DNA from: an uncultured Paracoccaceae bacterium
GTDB taxonomy: Bacteria > Pseudomonadota > Alphaproteobacteria > Rhodobacterales > Rhodobacteraceae
Length of the DNA: 64,000 nucleotides
Direction: 5' to 3'
Assembly: GCA_938005545.1 (NCBI GenBank)
Contig: CALKXV010000005.1
Span: 1-64,000 of the forward strand
The number at the start of each line of letters is the position of its first letter. Position 1 is the stretch's first letter. A program made the position numbers and the translations under genes. The notes beneath the pieces are model-generated. The model was not told where the DNA came from, searched no databases, and saw only the letters and a list, made by a program, of their open reading frames with translations. Positions 1-8,169 of the stretch are shown here, one piece after another.

Positions 1-46
1 TTCAGAAAAATGAGCCGCAGCCGGGTCGTAGGCTCATTTTTCTGAA
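1..46. repeat. Perfect left-end hairpin of the IS element
   Basis: Bases 1-16 (TTCAGAAAAATGAGCC) are the exact reverse complement of bases 31-46, with a 14-base loop. The stem ends ten bases before the transposase ATG. In IS200 a similar hairpin stops outside transcription and hides the ribosome site of tnpA. A-rich and T-rich stem ends would also let it act as a bidirectional terminator. The pairing is seen directly; the role is by family analogy. Confidence 0.8.
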
Positions 47-55
47 GGTATCGAC

Positions 56-481
56 ATGCAATATTCCACCGGCAGCCACTGCGTCTTTTACCACCGGTAT
101 CACATCGTCTGGTCCACAAAGTACCGCTTCAAGGTCTTGAGGGGCGACATCAGGCTGCGCGTCCGGGACATTTGCCGTCACGTCTGCCGCGAGAAGGGCG
201 TCGATATTATCCGAGGTGTGCTGTCCACCGATCATGTTCATATGTTTGTGTCGGTGCCGCCCAAAGTGGCCGTGAGCGACCTCGTGCGACTGATGAAGGG
301 GCGATCTTCCCACAAGGTGCAGCGGGAGTTCCCGCAGCTGAAGAAACGCTACTGGGGAAGGCGGTTTTGGGGTCGAGGGTACTTCTCAACGACCAACGGC
401 GCCATCACCGAAGACATCGTACTTCAGTACCTCGAACAACACATCGCCAATCCCACCGGCGCCAGCCGGTCGGTGGTTTAG
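56..481 (+). CDS. tnpA: IS200/IS605 family transposase TnpA (Y1 HUH)
   Basis: This 141-residue protein is a single-domain Y1 transposase, which cuts and rejoins single-stranded DNA at hairpin ends. The metal-binding HUH motif is His-Val-His at residues 60-62 (in TDHVHMFV). The nucleophilic tyrosine is probably Tyr125, in the C-terminal helix IVLQYLEQH. Length, both motifs and the RYWGRRFW-type basic segment fit the family, so the enzyme looks intact. The ATG follows the left-end hairpin closely, so translation may be restricted by that structure. REP-associated transposases are related, but the compact length and adjoining hairpins favour IS200. Confidence 0.9.
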   Translation: MQYSTGSHCVFYHRYHIVWSTKYRFKVLRGDIRLRVRDICRHVCREKGVDIIRGVLSTDHVHMFVSVPPKVAVSDLVRLMKGRSSHKVQREFPQLKKRYWGRRFWGRGYFSTTNGAITEDIVLQYLEQHIANPTGASRSVV

Positions 482-502
482 TAAAACCGAACGAGGTGTC
501 AG

Positions 503-519
503 ACCACAAAACCAGTGGT
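503..519. repeat. Probable right-end hairpin of the IS element
   Basis: ACCAC at 503-507 pairs with GTGGT at 515-519 across a seven-base loop, 22 bases after the transposase stop codon. IS200/IS605 right ends carry a short subterminal hairpin of this sort. The stem is only five base pairs, so this is an inference from position. Confidence 0.45.
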
Positions 520-704
520 GCGACTGCTTCACCTACACCGAAACGATAACGTCGCGGTCTTTGCTCAAAAACGCGGATCAAAGTGCTAGGACATAGCTTG
601 AGACGGCCATCGTTTTGATCCCTGAGGCGTTAAGTCAGGAGCAAAAGATTGCGGATGTGCTCAAATACGGCGCGCCCAGAGGCCGATCTCAGAAACTCGC
701 GCCA

Positions 705-932
705 TCAATGCACGTTCACCGGGGCGAAGTCGTTTTGGCGGGCGAGGGCGAAGGCTAGTTTTCGGTCGCGGACAAGGGCCAGTCTTTCGCCGTCGGGTGA
801 ATGCACCGCATATATCCGCGACTGGCCATGAGCCTGAGCGCGCATGTTTTGGGGCAAGTCTGCGACGTCTACGGGTCGCACGTAAACCAGGCGATCCTTG
901 TTCAAGTCTTTGAAATCAAATGGTGTATTCAT
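705..932 (-). CDS. DUF1150 family protein
   Basis: A 75-residue protein of the DUF1150 family, which in alphaproteobacteria is commonly found directly behind an hsp20 gene. No catalytic motif or membrane segment is visible. The N-terminal half is acidic and polar, and the C-terminal half (ALVRDRKLAFALARQ) could form a basic amphipathic helix. It starts four bases after the hsp20 stop codon, so the two are almost certainly co-transcribed and probably heat-induced together. The function of the family is unknown to me; a helper role to the small heat-shock protein is only a guess from context. Confidence 0.85.
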   Translation of the reverse strand: MNTPFDFKDLNKDRLVYVRPVDVADLPQNMRAQAHGQSRIYAVHSPDGERLALVRDRKLAFALARQNDFAPVNVH

Positions 933-936
933 CGCC

Positions 937-1347
937 TTACCCTTTGTCGATTCGGATCGTCTGCACTATGCTTTCCGGAATGGCCCGTGCAAGATCGATG
1001 TGCAAAAGACCATTTGTCAAAGCTGCTCCTGATACCTCAACGCCGTCCGCCAGCAAAAAGGTCCGTTGAAATTGACGAGATGCGATGCCGCGGTGCAAAA
1101 AGATGCGATCTTCATCTTCTGCCACGGTACGCCCGCGCACCACCAATTGGCGGTTTTCCACGGTAATCGAGAGATCCTCATCAGCAAATCCGGCCACGGC
1201 AAGCGTGATCCGAAAGTCATTTTCGCTGACATGTTCAATATTATAGGGAGGATAGCCGTTTTCAGACTTTGCCGTCCGTTCTACGAGGCGTTCCAACTGG
1301 TCAAAGCCCAGAAGAAAGGGATGTGTTCCCAGTGTGATTTTACTCAT
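937..1347 (-). CDS. Small heat-shock protein, Hsp20/IbpA family
   Basis: A 136-residue ATP-independent chaperone that holds unfolding proteins in the cytoplasm until ATP-driven chaperones refold them. The alpha-crystallin domain spans about residues 35-130, beginning at YPPYNIEH and including the AVAGF and ENRQLVVRGR strands. The IbpA/B-like start (PFLLGFDQLERLVE) is present, and the C-terminal tail is short. It is the first gene of a two-gene unit with the DUF1150 gene. A sequence resembling an RpoH promoter lies at 1413-1441, which would make the unit heat-shock controlled. Confidence 0.93.
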   Translation of the reverse strand: MSKITLGTHPFLLGFDQLERLVERTAKSENGYPPYNIEHVSENDFRITLAVAGFADEDLSITVENRQLVVRGRTVAEDEDRIFLHRGIASRQFQRTFLLADGVEVSGAALTNGLLHIDLARAIPESIVQTIRIDKG

Positions 1348-1412
1348 CTTTCGTCCTTAGAGTTCAAGCGACGATGGACCAAAGCCCCAAGCGGCGGCTT
1401 TGCGTAGATAAA

Positions 1413-1441
1413 ATATGGGTACGGCTTCCTGTTTGCGCAAG
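1413..1441 (-). promoter_or_regulatory. Probable RpoH (sigma-32) heat-shock promoter of hsp20
   Basis: Reading the minus strand, CTTGCG (1441-1436) is followed after 17 bases by CCATAT (1418-1413), preceded by an extra C to give CCCATAT. This fits the CTTG / CCCAT-type consensus of sigma-32-like factors, including those of Rhodobacter relatives. Transcription would start near 1406, about 60 bases before the hsp20 ATG. It is a motif match, not a measured promoter. Confidence 0.6.
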
Positions 1442-1509
1442 GATTAAACGCTTTGCGGAGCCGCCCATTGAGGTTATTTTAAAGGAAATCATACGAGTAT
1501 GACCATATA

Positions 1510-1731
1510 ATGACCCAACAGCCGCCTGAACAAATGAAGACCGAAGATGTCTTGCGCGTTGAGCTTGAGACGTTCCGGCAAAAACACCGCGATCTGGACG
1601 AGGCGATTGCCGCGCTTGAGATCACGGGCGGCGATATTTTGACGATTCGACGTCTGAAAAAGCAGAAGCTTGCGTTGAAAGACCGAATTGCCGCGCTTGA
1701 AGATCGGATTACCCCCGACATTATTGCTTGA
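1510..1731 (+). CDS. YdcH family protein (DUF465)
   Basis: A 73-residue acidic and basic helical protein of the YdcH/DUF465 family. The central part has regular spacing of charged and hydrophobic residues (LRVELETFRQKHRDLDEAI, then RRLKKQKLALKDRIAAL), as expected for a short antiparallel coiled coil. No enzymatic motif is present and the family has no firm function. It is the first plus-strand gene after the divergent hsp20 promoter and lies 60 bases before purE, so it may share that transcript. An earlier ATG at 1499 opens only a three-codon frame and is not the start. Confidence 0.85.
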   Translation: MTQQPPEQMKTEDVLRVELETFRQKHRDLDEAIAALEITGGDILTIRRLKKQKLALKDRIAALEDRITPDIIA

Positions 1732-1791
1732 GCGATTGCGGGTCGCCTCGGCTGCGGCTAGGGTCTCGCGGTCTTTCGGGGGTATGAAACT

Positions 1792-2277
1792 ATGACATCT
1801 GACGTTGGCATTATCATGGGCAGCCAATCGGATTGGGCCACGATGAGGGTTGCGGGCGAGGTGTTGGATGAATTGGGCGTATCGTTTGAAACCAAGATCG
1901 TCTCGGCGCATCGCACGCCGGATCGGTTGTGGGATTATGGTACGTCGGCGGTCGATCGGGGTTTGAAGGTGATTATTGCGGGGGCAGGTGGTGCCGCGCA
2001 TTTGCCGGGGATGATGGCGTCAAAGACGCGGCTTCCGGTGATTGGTGTGCCTGTTGAAACCCGTGCTTTGAAGGGTGTCGATAGCTTATATTCCATCCTT
2101 CAGATGCCGCGTGGGTATCCGGTGGCGACAATGGCGATCGGAGAGGCTGGTGCGAAGAATGCCGGTTTGATGGCGGCCGGTATTCTGGCGATCAGTGATG
2201 CGGAATTGGCGTTGCGGCTTGAGGCGTGGCGCGCGGCCTTGTCTGCGTCCATACCCGAGGAACCCATCGATGAGTGA
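1792..2277 (+). CDS. purE: N5-carboxyaminoimidazole ribonucleotide mutase PurE
   Basis: A class I PurE of 161 residues. It moves the carboxylate of N5-CAIR to make CAIR in purine synthesis. The signature motifs are all present: GSQSD at about 10-14 binds the phosphate, SAHRTP at 38-43 holds the catalytic histidine, and the [11 protein letters not shown] loop follows at about 63-73. It overlaps purK by eight bases, so the two successive enzymes are translationally coupled. The upstream GGGGG about ten bases before the ATG can serve as ribosome site. Confidence 0.97.
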   Translation: MTSDVGIIMGSQSDWATMRVAGEVLDELGVSFETKIVSAHRTPDRLWDYGTSAVDRGLKVIIAGAGGAAHLPGMMASKTRLPVIGVPVETRALKGVDSLYSILQMPRGYPVATMAIGEAGAKNAGLMAAGILAISDAELALRLEAWRAALSASIPEEPIDE

Positions 2278-3367
2278 GCCATTGGAGCCGGGTCAGACCA
2301 TTGGTATCTTGGGCGGTGGGCAATTGGGCCGGATGCTGGCGATGGCGGCGGCGCGTTTGGGTTTTCATGTTCACATCTATGAGCCAGGCGCGAACCCACC
2401 GGCGGGCGAGGTGGCGCAGAAAACCTATACTGCGGATTACGATGATCAGGCGGCTTTGACAGCTTTTGCCGATGGCGTCGATGTGGTGACGTATGAGTTC
2501 GAGAACGTCCCGGCGGAGGCGTTGGATTTGATCGAAGCCCAAGCGCCAATTCGCCCCAACCGGCGCGCTTTGGCGGTCAGTCAGGACCGGTTGGATGAGA
2601 AGCGGTTTTTGAATGAGATCGGTTTGGCAACCGCCCCCTTCGCACCAGTAGATCCGGCGGCGGTTGATGCGGCAGCCCAGCTTGCGCAGGCGATGGCCTC
2701 GGTCGGTGTGCCCGCCATCATGAAAACCCGCCGGCTGGGATACGATGGCAAGGGGCAGGCGCGCGTTATGGATGTTCATGGCGGCGGTGCCGCTTTGGAG
2801 ACGATGGCAAAAGCGGATGCCATTCTGGAGGGTTTCGTCGATTTCGACCGCGAGATCAGCGTGATCGCAGCGCGCGGGGCAGGTGGGCGGATCGCCTGTT
2901 TTGAACCGGGTGAGAATGTGCATACCAATGGCATTTTGCACACAACACGTGTGCCTGCCGCCATCGACCGCGCGACCCGTGAGCGCGCATTTGGTGTTGC
3001 AGGAACGATCTTGGCGGCGCTGGATTATATTGGTGTCATAGGGGTTGAGTTATTCGTTAAGGGCGATGATTTGATCGTCAATGAAATCGCCCCGCGCGTG
3101 CATAATTCGGGTCATTGGACCGAGGCGGGCACGGTCGTTGATCAGTTTGAACAACACATTCGTGCCATCGTGGGGTGGCCTTTGGTCGATCCGGTGCGCC
3201 ATTCGGACGTTGAGATGACCAATCTGATCGGCGACGATCTTGCCCAAGTTCCTGATATTCGCGAGGAAACCGGTGCACGTCTTCATCTTTACGGAAAAGC
3301 CGAAGCGCGGGCCGGGCGCAAGATGGGTCATGTCACGCGCATTCTTGGACCCGCAGGCGACAGATGA
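2270..3367 (+). CDS. purK: N5-carboxyaminoimidazole ribonucleotide synthase PurK
   Basis: A 365-residue ATP-grasp enzyme that makes N5-CAIR from AIR, bicarbonate and ATP, the substrate of the PurE encoded just upstream. It starts with the dinucleotide-like loop [13 protein letters not shown] (about 12-24). The ATP-grasp core contains [15 protein letters not shown] and the metal-binding [13 protein letters not shown] segment near the C-terminus. The start chosen is ATG at 2270 (MSEPLEPG), which overlaps the purE stop. A longer in-frame extension to 2195 lies inside purE and is unlikely to be used. Confidence 0.96.
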   Translation: MSEPLEPGQTIGILGGGQLGRMLAMAAARLGFHVHIYEPGANPPAGEVAQKTYTADYDDQAALTAFADGVDVVTYEFENVPAEALDLIEAQAPIRPNRRALAVSQDRLDEKRFLNEIGLATAPFAPVDPAAVDAAAQLAQAMASVGVPAIMKTRRLGYDGKGQARVMDVHGGGAALETMAKADAILEGFVDFDREISVIAARGAGGRIACFEPGENVHTNGILHTTRVPAAIDRATRERAFGVAGTILAALDYIGVIGVELFVKGDDLIVNEIAPRVHNSGHWTEAGTVVDQFEQHIRAIVGWPLVDPVRHSDVEMTNLIGDDLAQVPDIREETGARLHLYGKAEARAGRKMGHVTRILGPAGDR

Positions 3368-3813
3368 GCGCCAGGCCGCGCCTTGCCGTTCGTGGGTTAC
3401 TGTTCAACGATGACCGGTTGCTGATGGTCAATGCCTGGCCGGACAATCAAAGCGATCTTTTGTGTGCACCGGGTGGCGGCGTTGAGGTTGGCCAATCGCT
3501 GCCTGAGAATTTGATGCGTGAGTTTCACGAGGAAACCGGACTGGTGATCGAGGTAGGGCAGATCGCCTTGATCAATGAATTCCATGATCCGCCGCGCAAT
3601 TTCCATCAGGTGGATGTCTATTTTCGATGCCATCTTGTTTCGGGCGATCCTTACGGCGAATGGAGCGATCCCGAGGGCGTAGTGACAAGACGTTTGTGGC
3701 TGACCCGTGATGAGCTTGAAACGCATCGCTACAAACCCGATAGCCTGCCGGATGTCGCTTGGGGGAACGGGGATATCTGTGCCTATGACCCGTTGGAACT
3801 GATCGAGCGATAG
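3364..3813 (+). CDS. NUDIX hydrolase
   Basis: A 149-residue NUDIX protein that should hydrolyse a nucleoside diphosphate linked to another group. The NUDIX box runs through PGGGVEVGQS to REFHEETGLV (about residues 36-60). The Glu-rich helix REFHEETG is intact, but the conserved Glu of the G-x5-E part is Gln (GVEVGQ). That position is not a core metal ligand, so activity is still plausible. Its ATG overlaps the purK stop (ATGA), so it belongs to the pur operon. The substrate cannot be named; house-cleaning of nucleotides is the usual role. Confidence 0.88.
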   Translation: MSARPRLAVRGLLFNDDRLLMVNAWPDNQSDLLCAPGGGVEVGQSLPENLMREFHEETGLVIEVGQIALINEFHDPPRNFHQVDVYFRCHLVSGDPYGEWSDPEGVVTRRLWLTRDELETHRYKPDSLPDVAWGNGDICAYDPLELIER

Positions 3814-3853
3814 GTGATGGACAGAGGTGCCTGCACTTCCTAACGTGCCGCTT

Positions 3854-4594
3854 ATGGAACATCTGAGGCTGGGCATAAACATCGATCATGTGGCGACCGT
3901 GCGAAATGCGCGGGGCGGCGATTATCCGGACCCGATCCGCGCGGCAAGGCTTGCCGAAGAGGCCGGGGCGGACGGCATTACGGCGCATTTGCGTGAAGAT
4001 CGCAGACATATCACCGACGATGATATTGAGCGATTGTCGGACGTCTTATCTGTGCCGCTGAACTTTGAGATGGCGGCGACGGATGAAATGCAGGCAATCG
4101 CGTTGCGCCACAGGCCGCACGCGGTTTGCATTGTGCCGGAAAAACGCGAAGAGCGGACAACGGAGGGTGGTCTGGAAGTCGCGCAGGATGAAAACCGCCT
4201 TGCCCATTTCATAGCGCCTTTGCGGGATGCCGGATGCCGGGTGTCTATTTTCATTGCCGCCGATCAACGACAAATCGTGGCGGCAAACCGTATTGGCGCA
4301 CAGGTTATCGAATTGCACACCGGTGCTTACTGTGATGCCCATGCCGAGGGTCGTCTTGAAGATCGCGATGCGGAATTAGAACGGCTTCGACAGATGGCGG
4401 GATTTGCGCATGGGTTGGGGCTGGAAGTTCACGCGGGCCATGGGTTGACCTATGACACGGTTGCACCGGTGGCGGCCTTTCCCGAGGTTCGGGAATTGAA
4501 CATCGGGCATTTTTTGATTGGCGAGGCGATTTTTCGGGGGCTTGCACCGTCGATTGCAGAAATGCGTCGTTTGATGGATGAGGCGCGGGTCTAA
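3854..4594 (+). CDS. pdxJ: Pyridoxine 5'-phosphate synthase PdxJ
   Basis: A 246-residue TIM-barrel enzyme that condenses 1-deoxyxylulose 5-phosphate with 3-amino-1-hydroxyacetone phosphate to give pyridoxine 5'-phosphate. Family signatures are clear: [17 protein letters not shown] at the N-terminus, the HLREDRRHI loop, [12 protein letters not shown], and the phosphate-binding HAGHGLTYD loop. I start it at ATG 3854 (MEHLRLG), which matches the usual PdxJ start. An in-frame GTG at 3827 would add nine unlike residues. It follows the NUDIX gene by 40 bases and is probably the last gene of the purEK unit. Confidence 0.95.
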   Translation: MEHLRLGINIDHVATVRNARGGDYPDPIRAARLAEEAGADGITAHLREDRRHITDDDIERLSDVLSVPLNFEMAATDEMQAIALRHRPHAVCIVPEKREERTTEGGLEVAQDENRLAHFIAPLRDAGCRVSIFIAADQRQIVAANRIGAQVIELHTGAYCDAHAEGRLEDRDAELERLRQMAGFAHGLGLEVHAGHGLTYDTVAPVAAFPEVRELNIGHFLIGEAIFRGLAPSIAEMRRLMDEARV

Positions 4595-4732
4595 GGGGCT
4601 CTGCCCCTCGCCCTTTCAGGGCTCACCCCGGGATATTTTTACCAAGAAGAAAGACAATTTGAATTAAATTGGCTGTACGGTACAGGCAGGGATGCCGATG
4701 GCCGTCCAAGGAGAAGGGTTTTCCTTTTCGGC

Positions 4733-4764
4733 AAAGACGCTCCGATTGGGGCGTCTTTGTTTTT
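4733..4764 (+). terminator. Rho-independent terminator downstream of pdxJ
   Basis: AAAGACGC (4733-4740) pairs with GCGTCTTT (4751-4758) over a ten-base loop, and the stem is followed by GTTTTT. It lies about 140 bases after the pdxJ stop and ends the purEK-nudix-pdxJ transcription unit. Confidence 0.75.
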
Positions 4765-4775
4765 GGAGGAGTTTC

Positions 4776-4797
4776 GCGCCGCCCCATCGGGCGGCGC
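4776..4797 (-). terminator. GC-rich stem-loop downstream of metY
   Basis: GCGCCGCCC (4776-4784) is perfectly complementary to GGGCGGCGC (4789-4797) with a four-base loop, just beyond the metY stop codon. No uridine run follows on the minus strand, so it may protect the transcript end or pause polymerase more than terminate by itself. Confidence 0.5.
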
Positions 4798-4809
4798 AAT
4801 ATTTGGAAG

Positions 4810-6096
4810 TTAACTGACCGCTTTGGCCAAGGCTTGATCCAGATCAGCGATGATGTCTTCGGCGCTTTCGATCCCGATGGAAACGCGCACCACATTGGGC
4901 GAGGCACCAGATGCTTCGCGCTGTTCGTCGGAAAGCTGGCGGTGCGTTGTCGATGCTGAATGGATGATCAGGGATCGCGCATCGCCCAAGTTGGCGACAT
5001 GGCTGAACAGCTCGACCGAGTCGATGAGCTTGACGCAAGCGTCGTAACCGCCTTTGACCGCGAAGGTGAACAGCGCACCTGCACCTTTCGGGCAAATCCG
5101 CGAGACGCGGTCATAGTAGGGCGAGCTTTCGAGGCCGGCATAGGTGACCTTTTCAACCCGGTCGTCGGATTCGAGCCACTTGGCGACTTTCTGGGCATTT
5201 TCCACGTGGCGATCCATGCGCAAAGACAGGGTTTCGATGCCCATCAATGTGTAGTGCGCGCCTTGTGGATTCATCGTCATGCCGAGATCACGCATCCCTA
5301 CAGCGATGGTGTAGAAGGTGTAGGCCATTGGGCCAAGAGCACTATGGAAGTTCAAGCCGTGATACGCAGGCTCCGGCTGGGACAGCGACGGGAACTTGTC
5401 AGAAGCCGACCAGTCAAATTTCCCGGAATCGATGACTACGCCGCCGGTGACTGTGCCGTTTCCCGTCAGATATTTGGTTGTCGAATGCACCACCAAAGTC
5501 GCGCCGTGCTCGATCGGGCGGCAGAGGTAAGGCGTTGGCGTCGTGTTGTCGACGATCAGGGGTAGGCCCGCTTCGTCGGCGAGTTTTCCGATGGCGTCGA
5601 GATCGGTGATGTAACCGCCGGGATTGGCGATGCTTTCACAGAAGATTGCCCGCGTGTTTTCGTCAATCGCCGCTTTCACCGCATCAAGATCGTCAAAGTC
5701 CACCAAGGTCGCGGACCAACCGAAGCGTTTGATGGTTCGGGTCAGCTGGGTATAGGTGCCGCCGTAAAGCCGGCTGGAGGCTACGATGTTGGTACCGGGC
5801 ATCATCAAGGGGAACAGCGCCAGGATCTGCGCTGCATGTCCCGACGAACAACAAACTCCGCCAGCCCCGCCTTCAAGGACGGTGATACGCTCGGCCAGAG
5901 CCGCAACGGTGGGGTTGGTCAGGCGCGAGTAGATCCAGCCGACTTCTTGCAGATTGAACAGCGCTGCGGCGTGGTCGGCATCGCGGAACACGAAGGCCGT
6001 GGATTGATAGATCGGAACCTGACGTGCGCCGGTTGCTGGATCCGGTGATGCTCCGGCGTGGATTTGAAGTGTTTCGAATCCCATTTGGTCTGACAT
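4810..6096 (-). CDS. metY: O-acetylhomoserine aminocarboxypropyltransferase (O-acetylhomoserine sulfhydrylase)
   Basis: A 428-residue PLP enzyme of the Cys/Met metabolism family. MetY-type enzymes make homocysteine from O-acetylhomoserine and sulfide. The PLP lysine is probably Lys208 in HSTTKYLTGNG; the SSGHAAQ loop (84-90) and SRLYGGTYTQL (108-118) are typical of MetY rather than of MetB/MetC, and the length of about 430 agrees. A strong ribosome site (AAGGGGGGAC) precedes the ATG. A hairpin at 6121-6140 lies in its leader and could regulate it. O-succinylhomoserine or cysteine-synthase side activity cannot be excluded. Confidence 0.93.
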   Translation of the reverse strand: MSDQMGFETLQIHAGASPDPATGARQVPIYQSTAFVFRDADHAAALFNLQEVGWIYSRLTNPTVAALAERITVLEGGAGGVCCSSGHAAQILALFPLMMPGTNIVASSRLYGGTYTQLTRTIKRFGWSATLVDFDDLDAVKAAIDENTRAIFCESIANPGGYITDLDAIGKLADEAGLPLIVDNTTPTPYLCRPIEHGATLVVHSTTKYLTGNGTVTGGVVIDSGKFDWSASDKFPSLSQPEPAYHGLNFHSALGPMAYTFYTIAVGMRDLGMTMNPQGAHYTLMGIETLSLRMDRHVENAQKVAKWLESDDRVEKVTYAGLESSPYYDRVSRICPKGAGALFTFAVKGGYDACVKLIDSVELFSHVANLGDARSLIIHSASTTHRQLSDEQREASGASPNVVRVSIGIESAEDIIADLDQALAKAVS

Positions 6097-6120
6097 TTGA
6101 AGTCCCCCCTTTTAGAGTTC

Positions 6121-6140
6121 GGCTGCCGCGATTGGCAGCC
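6121..6140 (-). promoter_or_regulatory. Stem-loop in the metY leader, possible regulatory RNA
   Basis: On the minus strand GGCTGCC (6140-6134) pairs perfectly with GGCAGCC (6127-6121) over a six-base loop, 25 bases before the metY ATG. It is followed by an A-rich stretch and then the G-rich ribosome site. Alphaproteobacterial met genes often have short SAM-sensing leaders, but this loop is too short for a SAM-II aptamer, so I do not name a class. It could also simply mark the end of the upstream gene. Confidence 0.4.
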
Positions 6141-6191
6141 ACTGATTGCTTTGACTTCCTTTTGAGGGTTGGTGCGGCGGGAATCAACCGT

Positions 6192-7196
6192 TCACCGCAT
6201 CCAGAGGCCTTCTCGTTTGATCCGGTTCCGAATGATTTTCTCAACGCGGGGCAGGGCGTCGCGGTCAAACATGGCACGCACGCGCGCACCTTTGTTTTGA
6301 AAAATCATACGCTTGAAGGGGTCATAGGCCTTTAAGACCTTCTTAACTTTGTTTGGTCTGGCGACTTCCATCAGCTTTTCAAGGGTGACGTCCGAAACCT
6401 TGGCGAAGAACAAAGGCATGGCACGCCAGTGGTGCGTCAGCGGCCCATCGAGGCCCGAAAGTGTTACGTTGGGCCGACCGCCGCCCAATTCCGAAATCAC
6501 GACGGGCAGTGCGATCTGATCAAGCCAGGGGTTTAGCGACTGGCTGGCCAGTTCCGGGATGGGTTCGTCGCGGATATTGGTCATGACGCGGATCATGGCA
6601 GCAGCGAAAGTTTGCGGGCATTTGTAGAAAAACCATCCGGCGTTGAAATAGAGGTAGCGTTGCCAATGGTCTTGGGGTTCGCTGAGATCGAAGGTCGGCT
6701 CGATCGCGACGTTGAACCGGTTATAGACCGCGCGCCAAATGCCGTCGTAGCCGGGTCCGTAAAGCGGCGGTTTGGGCCATGTGTTTTCGCGCGCCATCGA
6801 CGCGGAGGGGTGATCGAAATCGAATGGGACCTGATCGATGGGCCCTGTGATCAGGGTATCGGTGTCGAAGAAAACGAATGGGCGGTTCGGTTCCATTGCG
6901 GCCAATGCTTCGACCTTGTTGCCGTTGGGATAGGACGCGCCAAAGTGGTTGCAATCAAACGGCAGGAACTTTGCACCGAGGTCCAGAAGAAGCGTGCGTG
7001 CTGCATCATCGTCCATGCGGGGATCGCCGGGCCAAAGCGGACCGGGGCGTGGTTCGGCCACGATCAATTGACCTGCGAAGTCGGGTGCATGATGGCGGAG
7101 CGATGCGGCAAATAGGACGGCTTCATAAGTGAGCCGCCCGGATTGGGCCACGATTAGAATGTCGAACGCGCCTGCGGCTGGGTCGTTTTCGTTCAT
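6192..7196 (-). CDS. Putative DXD-containing glycosyltransferase-like protein
   Basis: This 334-residue protein looks like a nucleotide-diphospho-sugar transferase fold. An N-terminal strand (FDILIVAQSGRLTYEAVLFAASL) precedes the metal-binding motif Asp-Thr-Asp at residues 111-113 (VFFDTDTLI), which in GT-A enzymes binds the sugar nucleotide through a divalent cation. Aromatic residues (GYDGIWRAVYNRFN, YLYFNAGWFFYKCP) are frequent in the second half. No signal peptide or membrane helix is seen. The start is ATG 7196 (MNENDP), because longer versions run into the enoyl-CoA hydratase gene. It is 43 bases after that gene on the same strand. Donor and acceptor are unknown. Confidence 0.65.
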   Translation of the reverse strand: MNENDPAAGAFDILIVAQSGRLTYEAVLFAASLRHHAPDFAGQLIVAEPRPGPLWPGDPRMDDDAARTLLLDLGAKFLPFDCNHFGASYPNGNKVEALAAMEPNRPFVFFDTDTLITGPIDQVPFDFDHPSASMARENTWPKPPLYGPGYDGIWRAVYNRFNVAIEPTFDLSEPQDHWQRYLYFNAGWFFYKCPQTFAAAMIRVMTNIRDEPIPELASQSLNPWLDQIALPVVISELGGGRPNVTLSGLDGPLTHHWRAMPLFFAKVSDVTLEKLMEVARPNKVKKVLKAYDPFKRMIFQNKGARVRAMFDRDALPRVEKIIRNRIKREGLWMR

Positions 7197-7239
7197 GCCC
7201 ACCTGCCTTTTTAAACGCACGTTAACCTTTTGGACATCT

Positions 7240-8034
7240 CTAGTCGAGTGGGTCCCAATGGGGTGGGCGTTTCTCGATAAAGGCGTCGATGCCTTCGCGA
7301 CTGTCGCGTTCCAGAAGGTTGGTGACCATGACGCGGCCTGCATATTCATAGGCTTCGTTAAGGGGCAGTTCGGCTTGAGCGTAGAACGCCTCTTTCCCGA
7401 TCTTGAGGGTTTTGGGGGATTTTGACGCGATCTGTTGAGCCAGCGCCAGTGTGTTGTCTTCAAGCTTATTCGGGGCGACGACGCGATTCACAAGGCCAAG
7501 TTCGCGGGCACGGTCAGCGGGGATGATGTCGCCGGTCAGCAGCATTTCCATGGCATGTTTGCGGGCAACGTTCCGCGAGAGCGCCACCATAGGTGTCGAA
7601 CAGAACAGCCCGATGTTGACGCCGGGAGTGGCAAAGCCTGCGTCGGTGGAGGCCACGGCCAGATCGCAGCTGGCCACCAATTGGCAGCCCGCGGCCGTGG
7701 CCACGCCCTGGACAGATGCGATCACGGGTTTGGGGCAGGTGACGATGGTTTGCATCATCGTCGAACAGGCCAGCATGATCCGTTCGAAGAACGCCCGGCC
7801 ATCATCGTTGGCGGCGCGGGCTTCTTTAATTTCCTTCAGGTCATGACCTGCCGAAAAAACCGGACCTTCGGCGGAAATGACGATGACGTGGACGTTTGGG
7901 TCATTGGCGCATCGGGTTAAGGCAATTTGCAGGTGTTCGATCATGGCCAGCGACAGTGCGTTGCGGGCAGCCGGTCGGTTCAGGCGAAGATTTGCAACCG
8001 CCCCGGATTGCGATTCTAAAAGCATTTTGTCCAT
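7240..8034 (-). CDS. Enoyl-CoA hydratase/isomerase family protein
   Basis: A 264-residue crotonase-fold protein. The oxyanion-hole segments FSAGHDLKEI (about 60-69) and SVQGVATAAGCQLVASCDLA (about 108-127) are recognisable, and GLFCSTPMVAL resembles the ECHDC3-type branch. The two catalytic glutamates of true enoyl-CoA hydratases are not evident at their usual places (the relevant loop reads ATAAGCQ, and FATPGVNIGLFCSTP replaces the usual Glu-bearing stretch), so it may be an isomerase, a thioesterase-like member or a non-classical hydratase. The neighbours give no pathway. The promoter probably lies in the 135 bases shared with the divergent DUF3422 gene. Confidence 0.85.
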   Translation of the reverse strand: MDKMLLESQSGAVANLRLNRPAARNALSLAMIEHLQIALTRCANDPNVHVIVISAEGPVFSAGHDLKEIKEARAANDDGRAFFERIMLACSTMMQTIVTCPKPVIASVQGVATAAGCQLVASCDLAVASTDAGFATPGVNIGLFCSTPMVALSRNVARKHAMEMLLTGDIIPADRARELGLVNRVVAPNKLEDNTLALAQQIASKSPKTLKIGKEAFYAQAELPLNEAYEYAGRVMVTNLLERDSREGIDAFIEKRPPHWDPLD

Positions 8035-8169
8035 CTATTCTGTTTTTCAAAGCCGGTGCATTTGCGCAAGGTATACCGTTGTCGACCGATAACCCACGGA
8101 AGTTGCGTCAAAAAACCCAATGTCGTGATGTTGAATTGGCTGTTATGGCCTGGTTCAGGAGACGACATA

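Larger units (their letters stand above)
1..525 (+). mobile_element. IS200/IS605-type insertion sequence, single transposase
   Basis: The element consists of one Y1 (HUH) transposase gene preceded by a perfect 16-bp inverted repeat at the window edge and followed by a smaller hairpin at 503-519. This is the layout of IS200-type elements, which have subterminal hairpins instead of terminal inverted repeats and make no target duplication. No tnpB gene accompanies it. The left boundary may lie before base 1, and the right boundary is only approximate, because such ends cannot be placed without a second copy or an empty site. Confidence 0.65.

Noticed and set aside
562-621. FNR-like or other regulator site downstream of the IS element (GGATCAAA / TTTGATCC, 575-582 and 614-621)
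   Set aside because: The half-sites are 31 bases apart rather than in the TTGAT-N4-ATCAA arrangement, so I do not call an FNR box.
6097-6191. SAM-II riboswitch before metY
   Set aside because: The visible hairpin has a six-base loop, far shorter than the SAM-II pseudoknot loop, so only an unassigned leader structure is reported.
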